Origin: Euphorbia lathyris | Lineage: Eukaryota > Streptophyta > Magnoliopsida > Malpighiales > Euphorbiaceae | Reading direction: 5' to 3' | DNA length: 64,000 bases | NCBI RefSeq assembly: GCF_963576675.1 | Contig: NC_088917.1 | Span: 77,300,610 to 77,364,609 of the forward strand | Shown: in pieces, positions 35,571-47,430 of the stretch | Layout: each line of letters opens with the position of its first letter | Position numbering within the stretch: the stretch's first letter is position 1 | Notes under the pieces: generated by a model | The model's input: only the letters and a program-made list of their open reading frames with translations | Database searches by the model: none | Told to the model about the DNA's origin: nothing | Position numbers and translations under genes: made by a program

Positions 35571-35884
35571 TTTTAGAACGGTTTTAATACGATTTTCAGA
35601 AAATAAGAAAAACTTATTAAAGATTTTCCGTTTTATCTTTAGAATAATAAAACTAACTTTTATCAATCTAACTATAAAACTAATAGATTTTGTTATAATG
35701 ATTATCAACCAAAATAATTAGGAACATATGCATAATCTATTTTAATTAACAATTAATTAAAACTTATTTATCTTTAGAATTAATTAATCAAAACAGTTTC
35801 GTTAATTAACCTAACTATAAATATTCATTCAATCTGATTGAAAAACTTCTTAATTTTCATATATGAAATAACGGATTTAACGCA

Positions 35885-35897
35885 GGCTCTGATACCA
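35885..35897 (-). other. Primer-binding site between shared LTR and D
   Basis: TGGTATCAGAGCC on the minus strand, one base from the LTR end. Confidence 0.93.
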
Positions 35898-35898
35898 C

Positions 35899-37736
35899 TG
35901 AAGGAAAATAGGCAAACGTCTGGCAGCGGAAATATAAAAATTTTAACCTTTTTCCATTAACCCAAGATCCGTTAATCGTTATTTCATATAAAGAGGGATA
36001 GAAGGAAATACCTTTTGATGTTCTATCTACCGTTGCAATCGAAGTGCCCACAACTCTCTTACTTCGAGTTCCTGAGCACAAAACGAAAACACAATTCAAA
36101 ACCAAGTTAGAATTCAACCGTATGAAAGCAATCAAGAATAGATTGCCTCTAATTAATCAACACAAGATCAAGGAGTAGAGAAAGAGATTAATAATCAATT
36201 GAAACGGAAGGAAGCGGTGAATAATCTCGTCCTCAACAAGGGGGTCGAAATTCTTCTCTTCGGTAGACTAGGGCTTGGCCGAAATTTACACATAAAGGGG
36301 GTATATATATACTCTCTTGTATCTAAACCCTAGTTAGATAGAATTAGGTTACTGAATAAGAATTTAATTCGGAATATAATTCTATTTATTATCTATAATT
36401 ATATCTAAATAAAAAGATAATAATAATAACCTTTTAGGATAATAATAGGAGTAATTTAATCTCATTAAACCTCCTAACTTATTTATCCTTTAATTAATTT
36501 AATTCACAATCATAATCTAATTAGGATTGCTTAAAATCAAATTAATTTCTTTATGTATTTTATACATAAAAATCGCCCCCCTTTACTTACTGGGCCTTAG
36601 TGGACTCAGTTGGGCTTCCATCAATTAATTAACATCTGTTTCTCTTTTGGGCTCCAAGTCTTATGTGTGACCCATTAGGTTCTTATTGCTTCTAGCCGTA
36701 TGCAACTATTAAATTAATTTTCTCAGAATTATATTTAATCTTTGCATAATGGAATGAGTACGCGAAATGTGATTAGCAAATCCGAAACATTCCCCCAGAG
36801 TTATAAGAAGACAGGTTGATTCTGTCGTTGACCTTTCCGTATTAGTTACAGTATAATTCGATCCTTTATCAACTACATCCTTGAACTGAATCTTATGACT
36901 ATGGATAATGTCAAGTCACATATAGCGAGATGTTCGTTTTACTTGTACAGGCCGAGTTAACTCCAATTAGACAGGTTAAGTGAAATCTGTATTTCAAGTC
37001 TTAAGCTATCACCTTGCAAGGATTTAGAGTCAAGTCTTCCATAAGCGATCCTTGGACGTATCTCCTATTTATCGGGAGTGACAAATGCTCAATCCAATGT
37101 ATAACTATCCTGCAATTACTTCCTGTGATACCCAACGTCCGCCGTTCACACCCCAGAGTCATCTCTGTTATGGATCGTGTTACAACAGGATCAAAGCATC
37201 ACATTCCATAATCCAGAATCACTAATTAACATTCATTTGAGTCTGAGGATTACTTATACCTATTAATACCAATGAGATGAACAAGTGACAAGGATAAATC
37301 TACCCATCCTGTTATCTCAAGTTGGGTCCCCAATCCTAATGAACTCCCTTTCATTAGATCCATGTAACTGTCCAGATATTTGCATATCTAAAGCTTGTGA
37401 GATCAGCTCTCTGTCTCGACAAAAGACATTGTTACATGCAAGTCTCAACAGTGATATATCAATCCTATTTCTAAACATATTACTTGACTTGGGGTGGTTT
37501 TAAGTTTATTAGTTTATTATAAAGTTTCGTCTCACTTCATGCTTGTATGAACACTTTATAATCACTTTAAACAAACTTAGGGATTTCCTTTTATTAGACT
37601 TATTTAGTTCTTAAAAGAGGTTGCCTTTATATAGTTATGAAACCATATCTTATTAAAACAAATGATGTAAAGAACACTTCATTTACATTAAGTTTATATC
37701 CTAGAACAATTGTCTATAGGACACTAAACCCCAACA
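35899..37736 (-). repeat. LTR shared by elements D and E
   Basis: 1838 bp, TGAAGG to CCAACA, homologous to the LTRs of element 1 but clearly more diverged. On its left lies the primer site and leader of D; on its right the PPT and pol end of E. It is thus at once the 5' LTR of D and the 3' LTR of E. A TATATATATAC core promoter (minus strand) lies near 36303. Confidence 0.93.
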
Positions 37737-40700
37737 TACTCCCACTTGGACTAAAGCCAATTGTTTCTACAACTTATCCTAGTAGAACTTAGATGACGAT
37801 CATGTACTTTCTAGGCTAAGGGCTTTATCAATGGATCTGCAACGTTGTCCTCAGTAGGTACTCTTTCTATTCTCATATCTCCTCTTGCCACAATCTCTCT
37901 TACAATGTGGTATCGCTTCAAGTAATGATTGGATGCATTATGAGACCGTGGTTCCTTTGCTTGTGCAATGGCTCCATTGTTATCACAGTACACTGTAATG
38001 GGATTTACAATGTCAGGCACCACACCAAGTTCAGTAATGAACTTCTTAATCCAAACCGCTTCCTTTGATGCTTCCGCAGTAGCGATGTACTCTAACTCGG
38101 TCGTAAAGAAAGCTACACTTCCCTGTTTGGAACTCTTCCAACTGACCGCGCCCGCATTCAAGATAAATAGGTATCCTGATTGGGATCTAAAATCGTTCTC
38201 ATCTGTGAGATGACTGGCATCTGAAAATCCTTCTATTTTCAGATCTCCTTCTCCGTACACTAGGAACATGTCTTTAGTCCTTCTCAAGTACTTAAGAATG
38301 TTCTTGATGGCATTCCAATGCTCGTCTCCCGGATTACCTTGATAACGACTCGTTATACTTAACGCGAATGCTACGTCAGGTCTAGTGCATAGCATAACAT
38401 ACATAATCGAACCGATTGTGCTGGCGTATGGGATTATAGCCATGCGTTTCTTATCATCTTCGGTTTTAGGTCATTGATGACTGCTTAACTTTACTCCATG
38501 TACCATGGGTAAGTTACCTCGTTTCGATTCAAGCATGCTAAACCGCTTTAACACCTTTTCAATGTATGTAGCCTATGAAAGACCAATCAGTCTTCTTGAT
38601 CTATCTCTGTAGATCTTTATACCAAGTATATAAGATGCTTCACCAAGGTCTTTCATGGAGAAGTTACCTGATAACCAAACTTTTACCGACTGTAGCAGAG
38701 CTATATCATTTCCCATTAATAATATATCGTCCACATATAATATTAGAAATGCAACTGAGCTCCCACTTGCTTTCTTGTAAATGCAAGCTTCTTCGCAATT
38801 TTTGTTCGAAACCAAATTGTTTTATGGTTTCGTCAAAACGCTTGTTCCAGCTTCTAGATGCTTGCTTGAGTCCATAAATGGATCTCTGTAGTTTGCAAAC
38901 CTTGTTTGCATCCTTTGATATGAAACCTTCAGGCTGCATCATATATACATCCTCAAGCAGGTTTCCATTAAGGAAAGCTGTTTTCACATCCATTTGCCAA
39001 ATCTCGTAATCGTAGTGAGCGGCAATAGCGAGCATTATTCTGATTGATTTGGACATAGCCACATTAGAGAAAGTTTCGTCATAATCAATTCATTGTTTCC
39101 GAAGATATCCTTTCGCTACTAACCTAGCTTTGTAGGTGCTAACCTTTCCATCCATGTCAGTCTTCTTTTTGAAGATCCACCTGTACCCAATGGGTTTTAT
39201 CCCTTCGGGTGGATCAACCAAAGTCCACACGTGGTTGGTGTACATGGAATCCATTTCAGAATCCATGGCCTCGAGCCATGCTTTAGAATCTGGACTGGTA
39301 AGAGCCTCTTCGTAGTTTTCGGGTTCGTCGTCTAACACGGGAACCTCATCATCATCTCCCACTAGAAAACCATATCTAATTGGGAGTTCACGAACTCTTT
39401 GTGAACTACGAATGGGTGGTACTTGAGTCTCATCCAATGGGACTGCTTTGGGTTCCTCAACCGCCTCTATTGTTTCAGTCGGTGGTTCTTCTTCTTAAAC
39501 TTCATTGAGTTCAATCATGCTTCCCTTTTCTGTTTCTTCGAGAAACTCTTTCTCCAAGAAGGTTGCGTGCTTGGATACTATTACTTTCTGATCATCTGGA
39601 TGATAGAAGTAATACCCTACAGTTTCCTTAGGATATCCAATGAAGAAAAATTTATCAGATTTAGAATCTAGCTTGTCTAACGCTACGCGTTTGACAAATG
39701 CTGAACAACCCCATACTCTCATGAATGAGAATGTGGGTTTCCTACCAACGAACAATTCATATGGTGTGGAACTAGCGGATTTAGTTGGTACTCGATTTAG
39801 GGTGAAGAGGGCAGTTTCTAAGGCATAGCCCTAGAATGTCTTTGGAAGTAATGATATGCTCATCATAGATCGTACCATATCTAGTAAGGTACGGTTCCTC
39901 CTTTCGGATACACCATTGTGTTGTGGTGTATAGGGAGGTGTCCATTGTGAGCATATCCCACACTCAGTTAGATAATTCAGAAAATCATCTGAAAGATATT
40001 CGCCACCTCGATCGGATCGAAGTATCTTTATTTTCTTTCCTAATTGATTTTCTACTTCATTCTTGAAGCATTTGAATTTCTTAAAAGCTTCGGACTTGTG
40101 CTTCATCAAGTAAACATAACCATATCTGGTATGGTCGTCTATGAAGCTTATGAAGTATCTGAATCCTCCTCTTGCTTGGACCGACATAGGACCGCATACA
40201 TCTGAATGTATTAATCCTAGAGTGTCTAATACATGCTCACCTTTATTGCTAAAGGGTGTCTTTGTCATTTTACCTTTTAAACATGCTTCGCATGTTTCCA
40301 ATGATTCAGAATCAATTGAATCTATAAGCCCATCTTGATGTAGCTTAAGCATGCGTCTTTTGTTTATATGGCCTAAACGATAATGCCACAAGTAAGTCAA
40401 ATTATCTAGCTTATGTCTTTTGGTATCAATTGCGAATACAGAAATTATGTCATCTAGCACATAAATCCCATTTTGTGATATTCCTGAAAAATAGAAAATC
40501 CCATCTCTATAAAACTCGCAATGTTTGTCTTTTATTGAAATATGAAAACCGTCGTCAACAAGACGGCTAATAGAAATAATGTTTCTAGACATTTCTGGAA
40601 CATACAAACAGTTCCCTAATTCTATTACAAGCCCAGAGGGCAAACTTAAAACATAATCTCCAACAGCGAGGGCGACAACTCTTGCTCCATTTCCTACTCG

Positions 40701-41743
40701 CAAGTTTATGCTTCCTTTCTTCAATTCCTTAGTCCGATTTAGTTCCTGCATATTTGTACAAATATGAGATCCACATCCGGTATCAAGTACCCAAGATTCA
40801 GACTGTGAAATTGTATTTATTTCAATATAAAACATACCAGATGTTGAAGCACCGTCTTTTCCCTTCTTGAGGGAGGCTAGGTACTCCTTGCAGTTCCTTC
40901 TCCAATGCCCGTATTTACCACAGAAGTGGCACTCTCCTTTGGGCTTCTTCACTTCCTTTCCCTTAGCTCTAGTGGGCATGGCCCTCTTGCCTTTCTTGGG
41001 ATGTTTAGGATTGGGAAAATTCCCTTTCCTCTTCTTTGATCCCTCTATGACAAGAGCCGGTATTGCCTTGTCTTTCTTCATATTGGGCTCAACTGTCTTG
41101 AGCATGTTTGCAAGCTCTTCAAGAGAAGTTTGCAAGTCATTCATCTGGTAGTTCATGATGAACTATGAATAACTCTCTGGGAGGGATTGAAGAATTAAGT
41201 CTACACTTAGTTCGTTATCCATCGCGAATCCAATACTAGAAAGCTTGGTAATATAGCCAATCATCTTGACACAGTGTGTCATTACAGATGTGCCCTCTTG
41301 CATCCTGCAACGATATAGCAATTTTGATATCTCGTAGCGTTCGCACCTAAGTTTGTTTCCCAAACAACTCTTTTAGGTGCACGATGATGGAATATGCATC
41401 CATTTCCTCATGTTGCCTCTGCAATTCCGGTGTCATCGATGCAAGTATGATGCATCCCGCATGATCGTCATCAGCCTTATGCTTCTAGTAAGCATCGATC
41501 TCTTCGATGGGAGTATCATTAGCTGGGATATGGGGTATCGATGTATCAAGTACATACCCTATCTTATCGAACTTCAAAATGATTTTGAGGTTACGAAACC
41601 AGTCGGTGAAGTTTGAACCGTTCAACTTGTTATCGGTAAGTATATTTTGCAGTGTTTTAATTTAACCTGAGAGTGAGAAAGAGTAAACGTACGTTATTCA
41701 TTTGCTTTAAAATCTATCAATCTAAAATTATAAGTCTTTTAAT
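37737..41743 (-). mobile_element. Element E: internal part of an element-1-like copia copy, 5' end lost
   Basis: Follows the shared LTR with PPT, RNase H, reverse transcriptase, integrase, protease and gag. It stops abruptly at about 41743 in the leader just upstream of gag; no 5' LTR or primer site. The sequence beyond is unrelated to the leader of D. Confidence 0.9.
37811..41645 (-). pseudogene. gag-pol: Element E gag-pol, many lesions
   Basis: All domains are recognisable: gag with CHFCGKYGHWRRNC knuckle, protease LDTGCGSH, integrase, reverse transcriptase with YVDD near 38732, RNase H. Lesions against sister copies: the gag start is deleted (bases present in D at 33999-34025 are missing at about 41652). 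Stops are at about 41488, 41163 and 39831 (Trp), 39495, about 39088, about 38470 and 38573. One extra T in a T-run near 38802 shifts the frame. Clearly dead. Confidence 0.9.
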
Positions 41744-42744
41744 TCCTAATACAACCGACATTTTCTTCGTGAAATCCAAAGAGATCTAAAATGTAATCTT
41801 ATTATTATTAATAAAATTTTATGTTTAAGCGTTCAATTATCGTCTATTCGTATATATTTCGATTTTTTGAATTTATTTATTATAAATTATTATTTAGAAA
41901 TCAAATATATTCTAAACATTTAATTATAATATAAATCATAACCAAAGTTAATATTAACTTTAAAATATGATATTACATCACTATTTACGATTTAGATCTT
42001 ATGCATTTCCAAATATAATTTACGAAAAATTAATAAAAGATCAAGATATTAACCTGACTGTTGACATTTGAACTTTAATTAGTAAGTCATAACTCAAACT
42101 TGAGCAAATTCAATTTTATTAGGAATATATCTCGAATAAAATTCATAACAGGTTAAAATTATACACTAATTCCATTTAAGTCAAATTTTGAGAATATAAT
42201 TCGGCACCTTTACCGGTTTATATCAAAATATGATAATTGGCTTTAATAGCACAATTTTCTTTAATAAATTTTTTTTCCAAGATAATACCTCATATTCCAA
42301 AGAATTTATGACTTGTTCAAATTTCTATTAGCATGTTGATGTCTTTAAAAGTGAGTTGCATCCTATTTGTAGTATTTCTCTTATGATAAGTTGTATTGCA
42401 TAGGTGAATGTTACTAAGACATAAGAAAACTTACTCCAAGAGCAAGAAATGCAAAAAGCAGACCATGCATATAGTCGGAATATGTGTAACAAAGGTCTAA
42501 CTCACCACTAAAAAGTACCTCAAAGGATTAGGCTAACCTTTCAGCTTACGAGAAAATGCGTTATGATCGCAAACAATCGGGATATGGTCGGCAGACAAAG
42601 CCTGTCTTCCACAAGAAGGTGAACCCTATGACGCATTTGGTGTCTTCCTTTTCTTTTTTTCTTTTTGGTCTAAGCATTATTGAATTTTATGATACAGAAT
42701 GGTTGAAGTTAACTTCTCAGGCATCCATCTAATCCATTATTATA
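41744..42744. other. Intergenic sequence between E and the MULE
   Basis: One kilobase of AT-rich DNA without a supported gene or recognisable element. It was the landing site of the MULE. Confidence 0.6.
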
Positions 42745-42860
42745 GTGGACGACTATATACCGCCCCCTAATTCCGTTTCACTGCACCCTGTTGACCATAT
42801 TGCCCTTCTCATTATTTCAAACAAGAAATTTGAAAATTCCAAATCCTCTCTACTTTCTTT
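42745..42860 (+). repeat. Left TIR of the MULE
   Basis: Begins GTGGACGACTATATACCG. The stretch TTGACCATATTGCCCTTC is identical in the right TIR, and similarity extends about 110 bases to TCTCTCTACTTTC. Confidence 0.9.
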
Positions 42861-42889
42861 CCGTTTTCAAAAAACCGACCTAAAACGAC

Positions 42890-45430
42890 ATGGCACCAAA
42901 AGTAGGCAAGGGCAAAGGATACATGGGTATTACGATAAGTTTTTCCGTTCAAATAATTAACGAATTATTGATTTTTGGGGCTGAAATCGGGGAAAAAAAC
43001 CCAGAAATCGCACCAGGCGGGTGCGATTTACTTGTTCCGCCTACGGTGGAACGCACGAACTGTGCATTCCACCGTAGGTGGATCGCGCGGCGCACGCGTT
43101 CCACCAACGGTGGAACGCATATAAGCCGCGCGCTCCACCTTATGGTGGAGCGCACGGCGCGCCCGTTTGGCCTACGGGCCAAACGTTTGCGGCGCACCAG
43201 TCGGCCCTATGGCCGACTGGTGCACTGCACCCGTTTGGGCCTTAGGCCAGGTGGTGTAAGCCACCCGCCCAGGCCAAAAAGGGCCAAATTTTGTTTTTTT
43301 TTAAAAAAATTGTACGGACCGGGCGTAGGCAGACCCGAACATATAAAAAATAAAAAATTTATGGTAAATTGAATATAATAAATAAATAATATTACAGGAT
43401 GAGGCGGGATCTGACCCCAGACACACGTCTTCACGTTCTGTTACTGCATCTGCTCGGCGGGAGCGGACAGAGCAGCAGCGGTTCATGGCGGACGCCCGGA
43501 GGGCACATGCAGCACAAGCGGAGCGTGCTGAGGGACAGGATGAGGCGGCTGATATAGAGATGGACGGAGATGACTCTATGCATCGTCCTAGTTCTGATAC
43601 TATCCCCATACATCGTGGCGTCGTGACGAGGGGTCGTCTTCTGGTAAGAGAAATTTAAAAATCTGCTTATTTTTATTTGTTTTAATCGTGATTATTGGAA
43701 AATATACCAAAAATTTAATGTAAACCATTTACTGTAATTTCAGGTAGCAGCAAGCGATCGAGGAGTGCTATAGAGGATGACTGGGTTATGAAGGACCCCG
43801 TACCCGGGGGTCCATTTGATGGTGCTGTGATCCCGAGCTTTCTGGGACATGTTGCATGTGCTATCTGGGTCGGTCAGGATAGGGGCGTCCTTAGGTGTCA
43901 TACCAGATCAGGGTATTGCTCGAAGCTGAGATTATGGTACAGTGGTTCTTCCAGGACGATTCAGTCGCGTATTGAGTCATCTGGCATGTTCCATTTACCT
44001 GGTATTATGCACAGTCACATAGATGATGCTTTGATCACGGCATTTGTAGAGCGGTGGCAGCCAGACACGTCATCATTTCACATGTCGTTTGGCGAGATGA
44101 CCATTTTGATGCATGATGTGTGGGAGATATTGCGCATCCCCGTAGATGGTGCCATGGTGACTGCTGATGCGAGTATTGATGAGCTTAAGGAGTGCGTGAT
44201 GGATTTGTTTGGGATGACTCGGGTTGAGTTAGATGCCCGTCATTATTCTTCTGGTGGTATACGAGCCGCTTCCGTCATGGAGCACTGTAGAGGTGATCGG
44301 ATTCCTGAGACCCAGGCTATAGCTTGGACGTGGCTGATGCTCGGTTCCACCTTGTTCGTAGACAAGAGTGGTGACCGCATCCGACCTTTTTGTCTGTTAG
44401 AGGTGTAGGACTCGGCAGCTGGAGCCATTGGACTTTCTTGGGGATCAGCTGCACTAGCATATCTATACCGTCATCTTGGTATTGCTACCAGAGGAGATTG
44501 CGGGCAGATGACGGGTTGTATGACATTGCTCCAGTCTTGGATTTATGAGTATTTTCCTTACTTCAGGCCACATCGAGAGGCAGTTACAGTTGACCCGGAT
44601 CTTCCTAGGTCTTCGTTGTGGCCATCTATATCGATGGAGAAGAGCGATGAGCGGCTAAGAGCATTTTGTGCCCGACTTGATGTGTTGACGGCAGATGAGG
44701 TATACTTGCTATATAATTATAAATATTGTTCAATTAAAACAAATTTGTATTACTTGTATGTGTTAATGTAATTTTATACATCTGTAGGTGATGTGGATGC
44801 CGTATGGCCCTGATGCCATTACGAAGACCCCGAGGACTCTATACGATGGATGGATACGGTATCGGGATGTGATCGAGCCGTACATGCCGGGGAGATGCCT
44901 TCGACAGCTTGGACATGTGCAGACCATTCCTAGACCGATATTGCAGCCTTCTAAGGCTGTGCGTCCGTGGACCAGTTTGAAGTATCGTGTAGAGGTGCCA
45001 GCTGTGATGGTGCATGGTATTTGGGACTCTTTTCCCCAGTCGGCCGTCCTTATATTATCTGTATTCACTCCAGCACATACTCCATCATATAGTGAGGATC
45101 AGTACATGCATTGGTACACCCGTCACTCACACCCTCGTCTACTTCCGGAGATTGTTGCACCCGGACCGACTGTTTATACTCGCTCGAACAGTGAGATTGT
45201 AAGTTATTTTTGGTTTTTCTTTACTGATCTACTAATGTGAAATGATATTTACTGAAGTGTGAAGTGATATTAACTCTGTTTTTTGTTCCTTACTTTTGAC
45301 AGTGGGTTAGTCGATTAGCTGCTGGGGTGAAACTGTGTTGGATCACATGAGTCATCTGGACGAGGATGCTGCGATTGTATATAGGCAGTCGTTAGAGCAG
45401 ATTATAGGTGCTTGGCATTTGGCCAAGTGA
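42890..45430 (+). pseudogene. Plant mobile domain (PMD, MAIN/MAIL-like) gene of the MULE
   Basis: Several exons: a short first exon from ATG 42890 (its donor is uncertain), 43399-43642, about 43744/43755-44699, 44788-45198 and 45303-45430. All but the first have clear GT/AG borders. The third and fourth exons carry the PMD signature: DDALITAFVERWQPDT, then FHMSFGEMTILMHDVWEIL and RIPVDG, later GDCGQMTGCMTLLQSWIYE and CLRQLGHVQTIPRP. PMD proteins occur in plant transposons and as domesticated nuclear genes (MAIN, MAIL1). A TAG at 44406-44408 lies in frame with conserved coding on both sides. A base is missing in a G-run near 45324, after which another frame continues to TGA at 45428. Hence a pseudogene. 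Confidence 0.85.
43028..43270. repeat. Left GC-rich hairpin array of the MULE
   Basis: Lies in the first intron (or 5' part) of the PMD gene. Successive palindromes: 43035-43051, about 43065-43081, 43096-43118 (10-bp arms, loop AAC) and 43130-43153 (10-bp arms, loop TTAT). Then 43164-43185 (9-bp arms, loop TACG), 43195-43222 (12-bp arms, loop CTAT) and a weaker one after 43230. Arms differ between hairpins but share TTCCACC- or GGCC-type ends at the loop. Confidence 0.93.
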
Positions 45431-45533
45431 GTTATGACTGTATTTCGAAGTATTTTAGTACTATTATGACTGAATTTGGTATTTTGATATTATCATTTTT
45501 TTGTGGTACGCTTTGTTATTATTGCAAATTTAA

Positions 45534-45640
45534 GAATACATTACAACGACATAAACGGCATAAACTGAAAAAATACATTACAACGAAATAAACTGAAAAA
45601 ATACATTACAACGACATAAACGGAAAAAAAATACATTAGT
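45534..45640. repeat. Short tandem repeat at the 3' end of the 249-codon ORF
   Basis: Three and a half copies of ATACATTACAACGACATAAA with variable tails, period about 28-40 bases, between the PMD gene end and the stop of the minus-strand ORF. It may contribute to 3' end formation; that is a guess. Confidence 0.8.
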
Positions 45641-46385
45641 CACTATCTTCTTCGTACTCGTCAATGTTTGGTGAAGATGTCGCTGGTACACCTGACTGTA
45701 TTGCAAGGTATATCTCTTTCTCCTCTGCAATATTCGTCTCATATTCCACAGGAAAAATGTTCCATGGAGCATTTCCTCTATTTCTTGGCCAAGCTCGTCC
45801 TGGAAGGTAATCGTTCTTTGAAGCGCTGATACTCTGTAGTACTCGAACCTCTAATTTATAGCGATCCCAATTTTGCACGATCGAGTAAGGATAAGTTCGA
45901 TGAACCTCATGAGAAATTTCAGACTCTGTCCATCTTAAAAAGATGATGGAGTTGAAATTTTTTCTAGGGATAATTCCCCTCTGATTATCATGCAGTAGTC
46001 TGGCGAACATAGCTTTCCAGTCATCAATAGGCATAAACCACTTCAGAAATGTTTGAATATGACTAGGAATATTTCCTTCATTCAAACTGTTCAACCATTC
46101 CTCTAGAGCAAATTCAAAAGGCATGTAATACATATAACATAAGAACCATAGCATGTGTAGTGAGTATATTGGAAACTCACCAGCAGACGGAAGCTTGAAG
46201 CAAAACATAAATGGAGTTTCAGGATGGAACATTGCTGGACTCACAAATGTCTCTCCATATACACGGATTGCATAGTATTGGTAATCAAGCATCTTCGCCG
46301 TGCAATCAGACTTACTCAAAGTTGACACTATGCTTTTCTCGGGAGGAAAATTAGGGAACACATTGGTAAAATTAGATGAAGCCAT
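45636..46385 (-). CDS. Unrecognised 249-codon ORF of the MULE
   Basis: Open from ATG (46385) to stop (45636), starting MASSNFTNVFPNFP and ending in an acidic tail (DEYEEDSD). I do not recognise a domain. It is rich in aromatic residues (YQYYAIRVYG, MLWFLCYMYYMPFEF) and has a conserved-looking tryptophan-rich middle (FLKWFMPIDDWKAMFARLL). There are no zinc knuckle, protease or transposase motifs and no clear membrane helix. It is uninterrupted while both neighbouring genes carry stops. It could be a captured host gene or an accessory MULE gene; its position between tandem repeats inside the TIRs ties it to the element. Confidence 0.6.
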   Translation of the reverse strand: MASSNFTNVFPNFPPEKSIVSTLSKSDCTAKMLDYQYYAIRVYGETFVSPAMFHPETPFMFCFKLPSAGEFPIYSLHMLWFLCYMYYMPFEFALEEWLNSLNEGNIPSHIQTFLKWFMPIDDWKAMFARLLHDNQRGIIPRKNFNSIIFLRWTESEISHEVHRTYPYSIVQNWDRYKLEVRVLQSISASKNDYLPGRAWPRNRGNAPWNIFPVEYETNIAEEKEIYLAIQSGVPATSSPNIDEYEEDSD

Positions 46386-46464
46386 TGATAGTTGAGAGTT
46401 TTCGTTGAAATGAATTTAAAGAGTAAATGTGGATAACTGAAGTAGAAAAATTGTTTAATTTTAT

Positions 46465-46556
46465 AGATGGAAAATATAGCCGTTGGAATATATCCGTTTG
46501 AATATAGCCGTTGGAATATAGCCGTTGGAATATATCCTGTTCGAATATATTCCTTG
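46465..46556 (-). repeat. 15-bp repeats upstream of the 249-codon ORF
   Basis: About five imperfect copies of ATATAGCCGTTGGAA just upstream of the ATG, where a promoter or 5' UTR would be. Confidence 0.75.
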
Positions 46557-46571
46557 GATTATAACCTGACA

Positions 46572-47430
46572 AAATTAATCACAATTGACCTGTAACATTA
46601 CAGAACCACACAGAATTCATCACAATTGACCTGTAAAATTACAGAACCACACAGAATTAATCAGAATTGACCTGTAACATTACAGAACCACACAGAATTC
46701 ATCACAATTCACCTGTAACATTACAGAACCACACAGAATTAATCAGAATTGACCTGTAACATTACAGAACCACACAGAATTCATCACAATTCACCTGTAA
46801 CATTACAGAACCACACAGAATTAATCAGAATTGACCTGTAACATTACAGAACCACACAGAATTCATCACAATTCACCTATAACATTACAGAACCACACAG
46901 AATTCATCACAATTCACCTGTAACATTACAGAACCACACAGAATTAATCAGAATTGACCTGTAACATTACAGAACCACACAGAATTCATCACAATTCACC
47001 TGTAACATTATAGAACCACATAGAATTAATCAGAATTGACCTGTAACATTACAGAACCACACAGAATTCATCACAATTCACCTGTAACATTATAGAACCA
47101 CACAGAATTAATCAGAATTGACCTGTAACATTATAGAACCACATAGAATTCATCACAATTCACCTGTAACATTACAGAACCACACAGAATTAATCAGAAT
47201 TGACCTGTAACATTACAGAACCACACAAAATTCATCATAATTCACCTGTAACATTACAGAACCACACAAAATTAATCAGAATTGACCTGTAACATTACAG
47301 AACCACATAAAATTCATCACAATTCACCTGTAACATTACAGAACCACACAGAATTAATCAAAATTGACCCGTAACATTATAGAACCACACAAAATTCATC
47401 ACAATTCACCTGTAACATTACAGAACCATA
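46572..47430. repeat. 41-bp minisatellite, 21 copies, alternating two variants
   Basis: Each unit contains CTGTAACATTACAGAACCACA. Units alternate between AATTCATCACAATTCACC and AATTAATCAGAATTGACC, giving an 82-bp higher-order repeat that slips once near 46861-46920. It fills the space between the stop of the OTU gene and the start region of the 249-codon ORF. Confidence 0.97.

Larger units (their letters stand above)
34022..35884 (-). other. Leader of element D
   Basis: Aligns with 5374-7166 of element 1. AT-rich, no gene. Includes the hairpin island and a long (TA)n tract. Confidence 0.75.
31654..35898 (-). mobile_element. Element D: truncated internal part of an element-1-like copia copy
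   Basis: Holds integrase, protease and gag (31654-34021), leader and primer site, reading into the LTR at 35899. Reverse transcriptase, RNase H and the 3' LTR are missing because the left end is joined to the LTR of C. Closely similar to E over the shared part. Confidence 0.9.

Noticed and set aside
43028..43270. Hairpin array as a CRISPR-like repeat
   Set aside because: Stems differ from unit to unit, there are no constant repeats with spacers, and the context is a plant transposon.
46572..47430. 41-bp array as a CRISPR
   Set aside because: Units are directly adjacent without unique spacers; it is a minisatellite.
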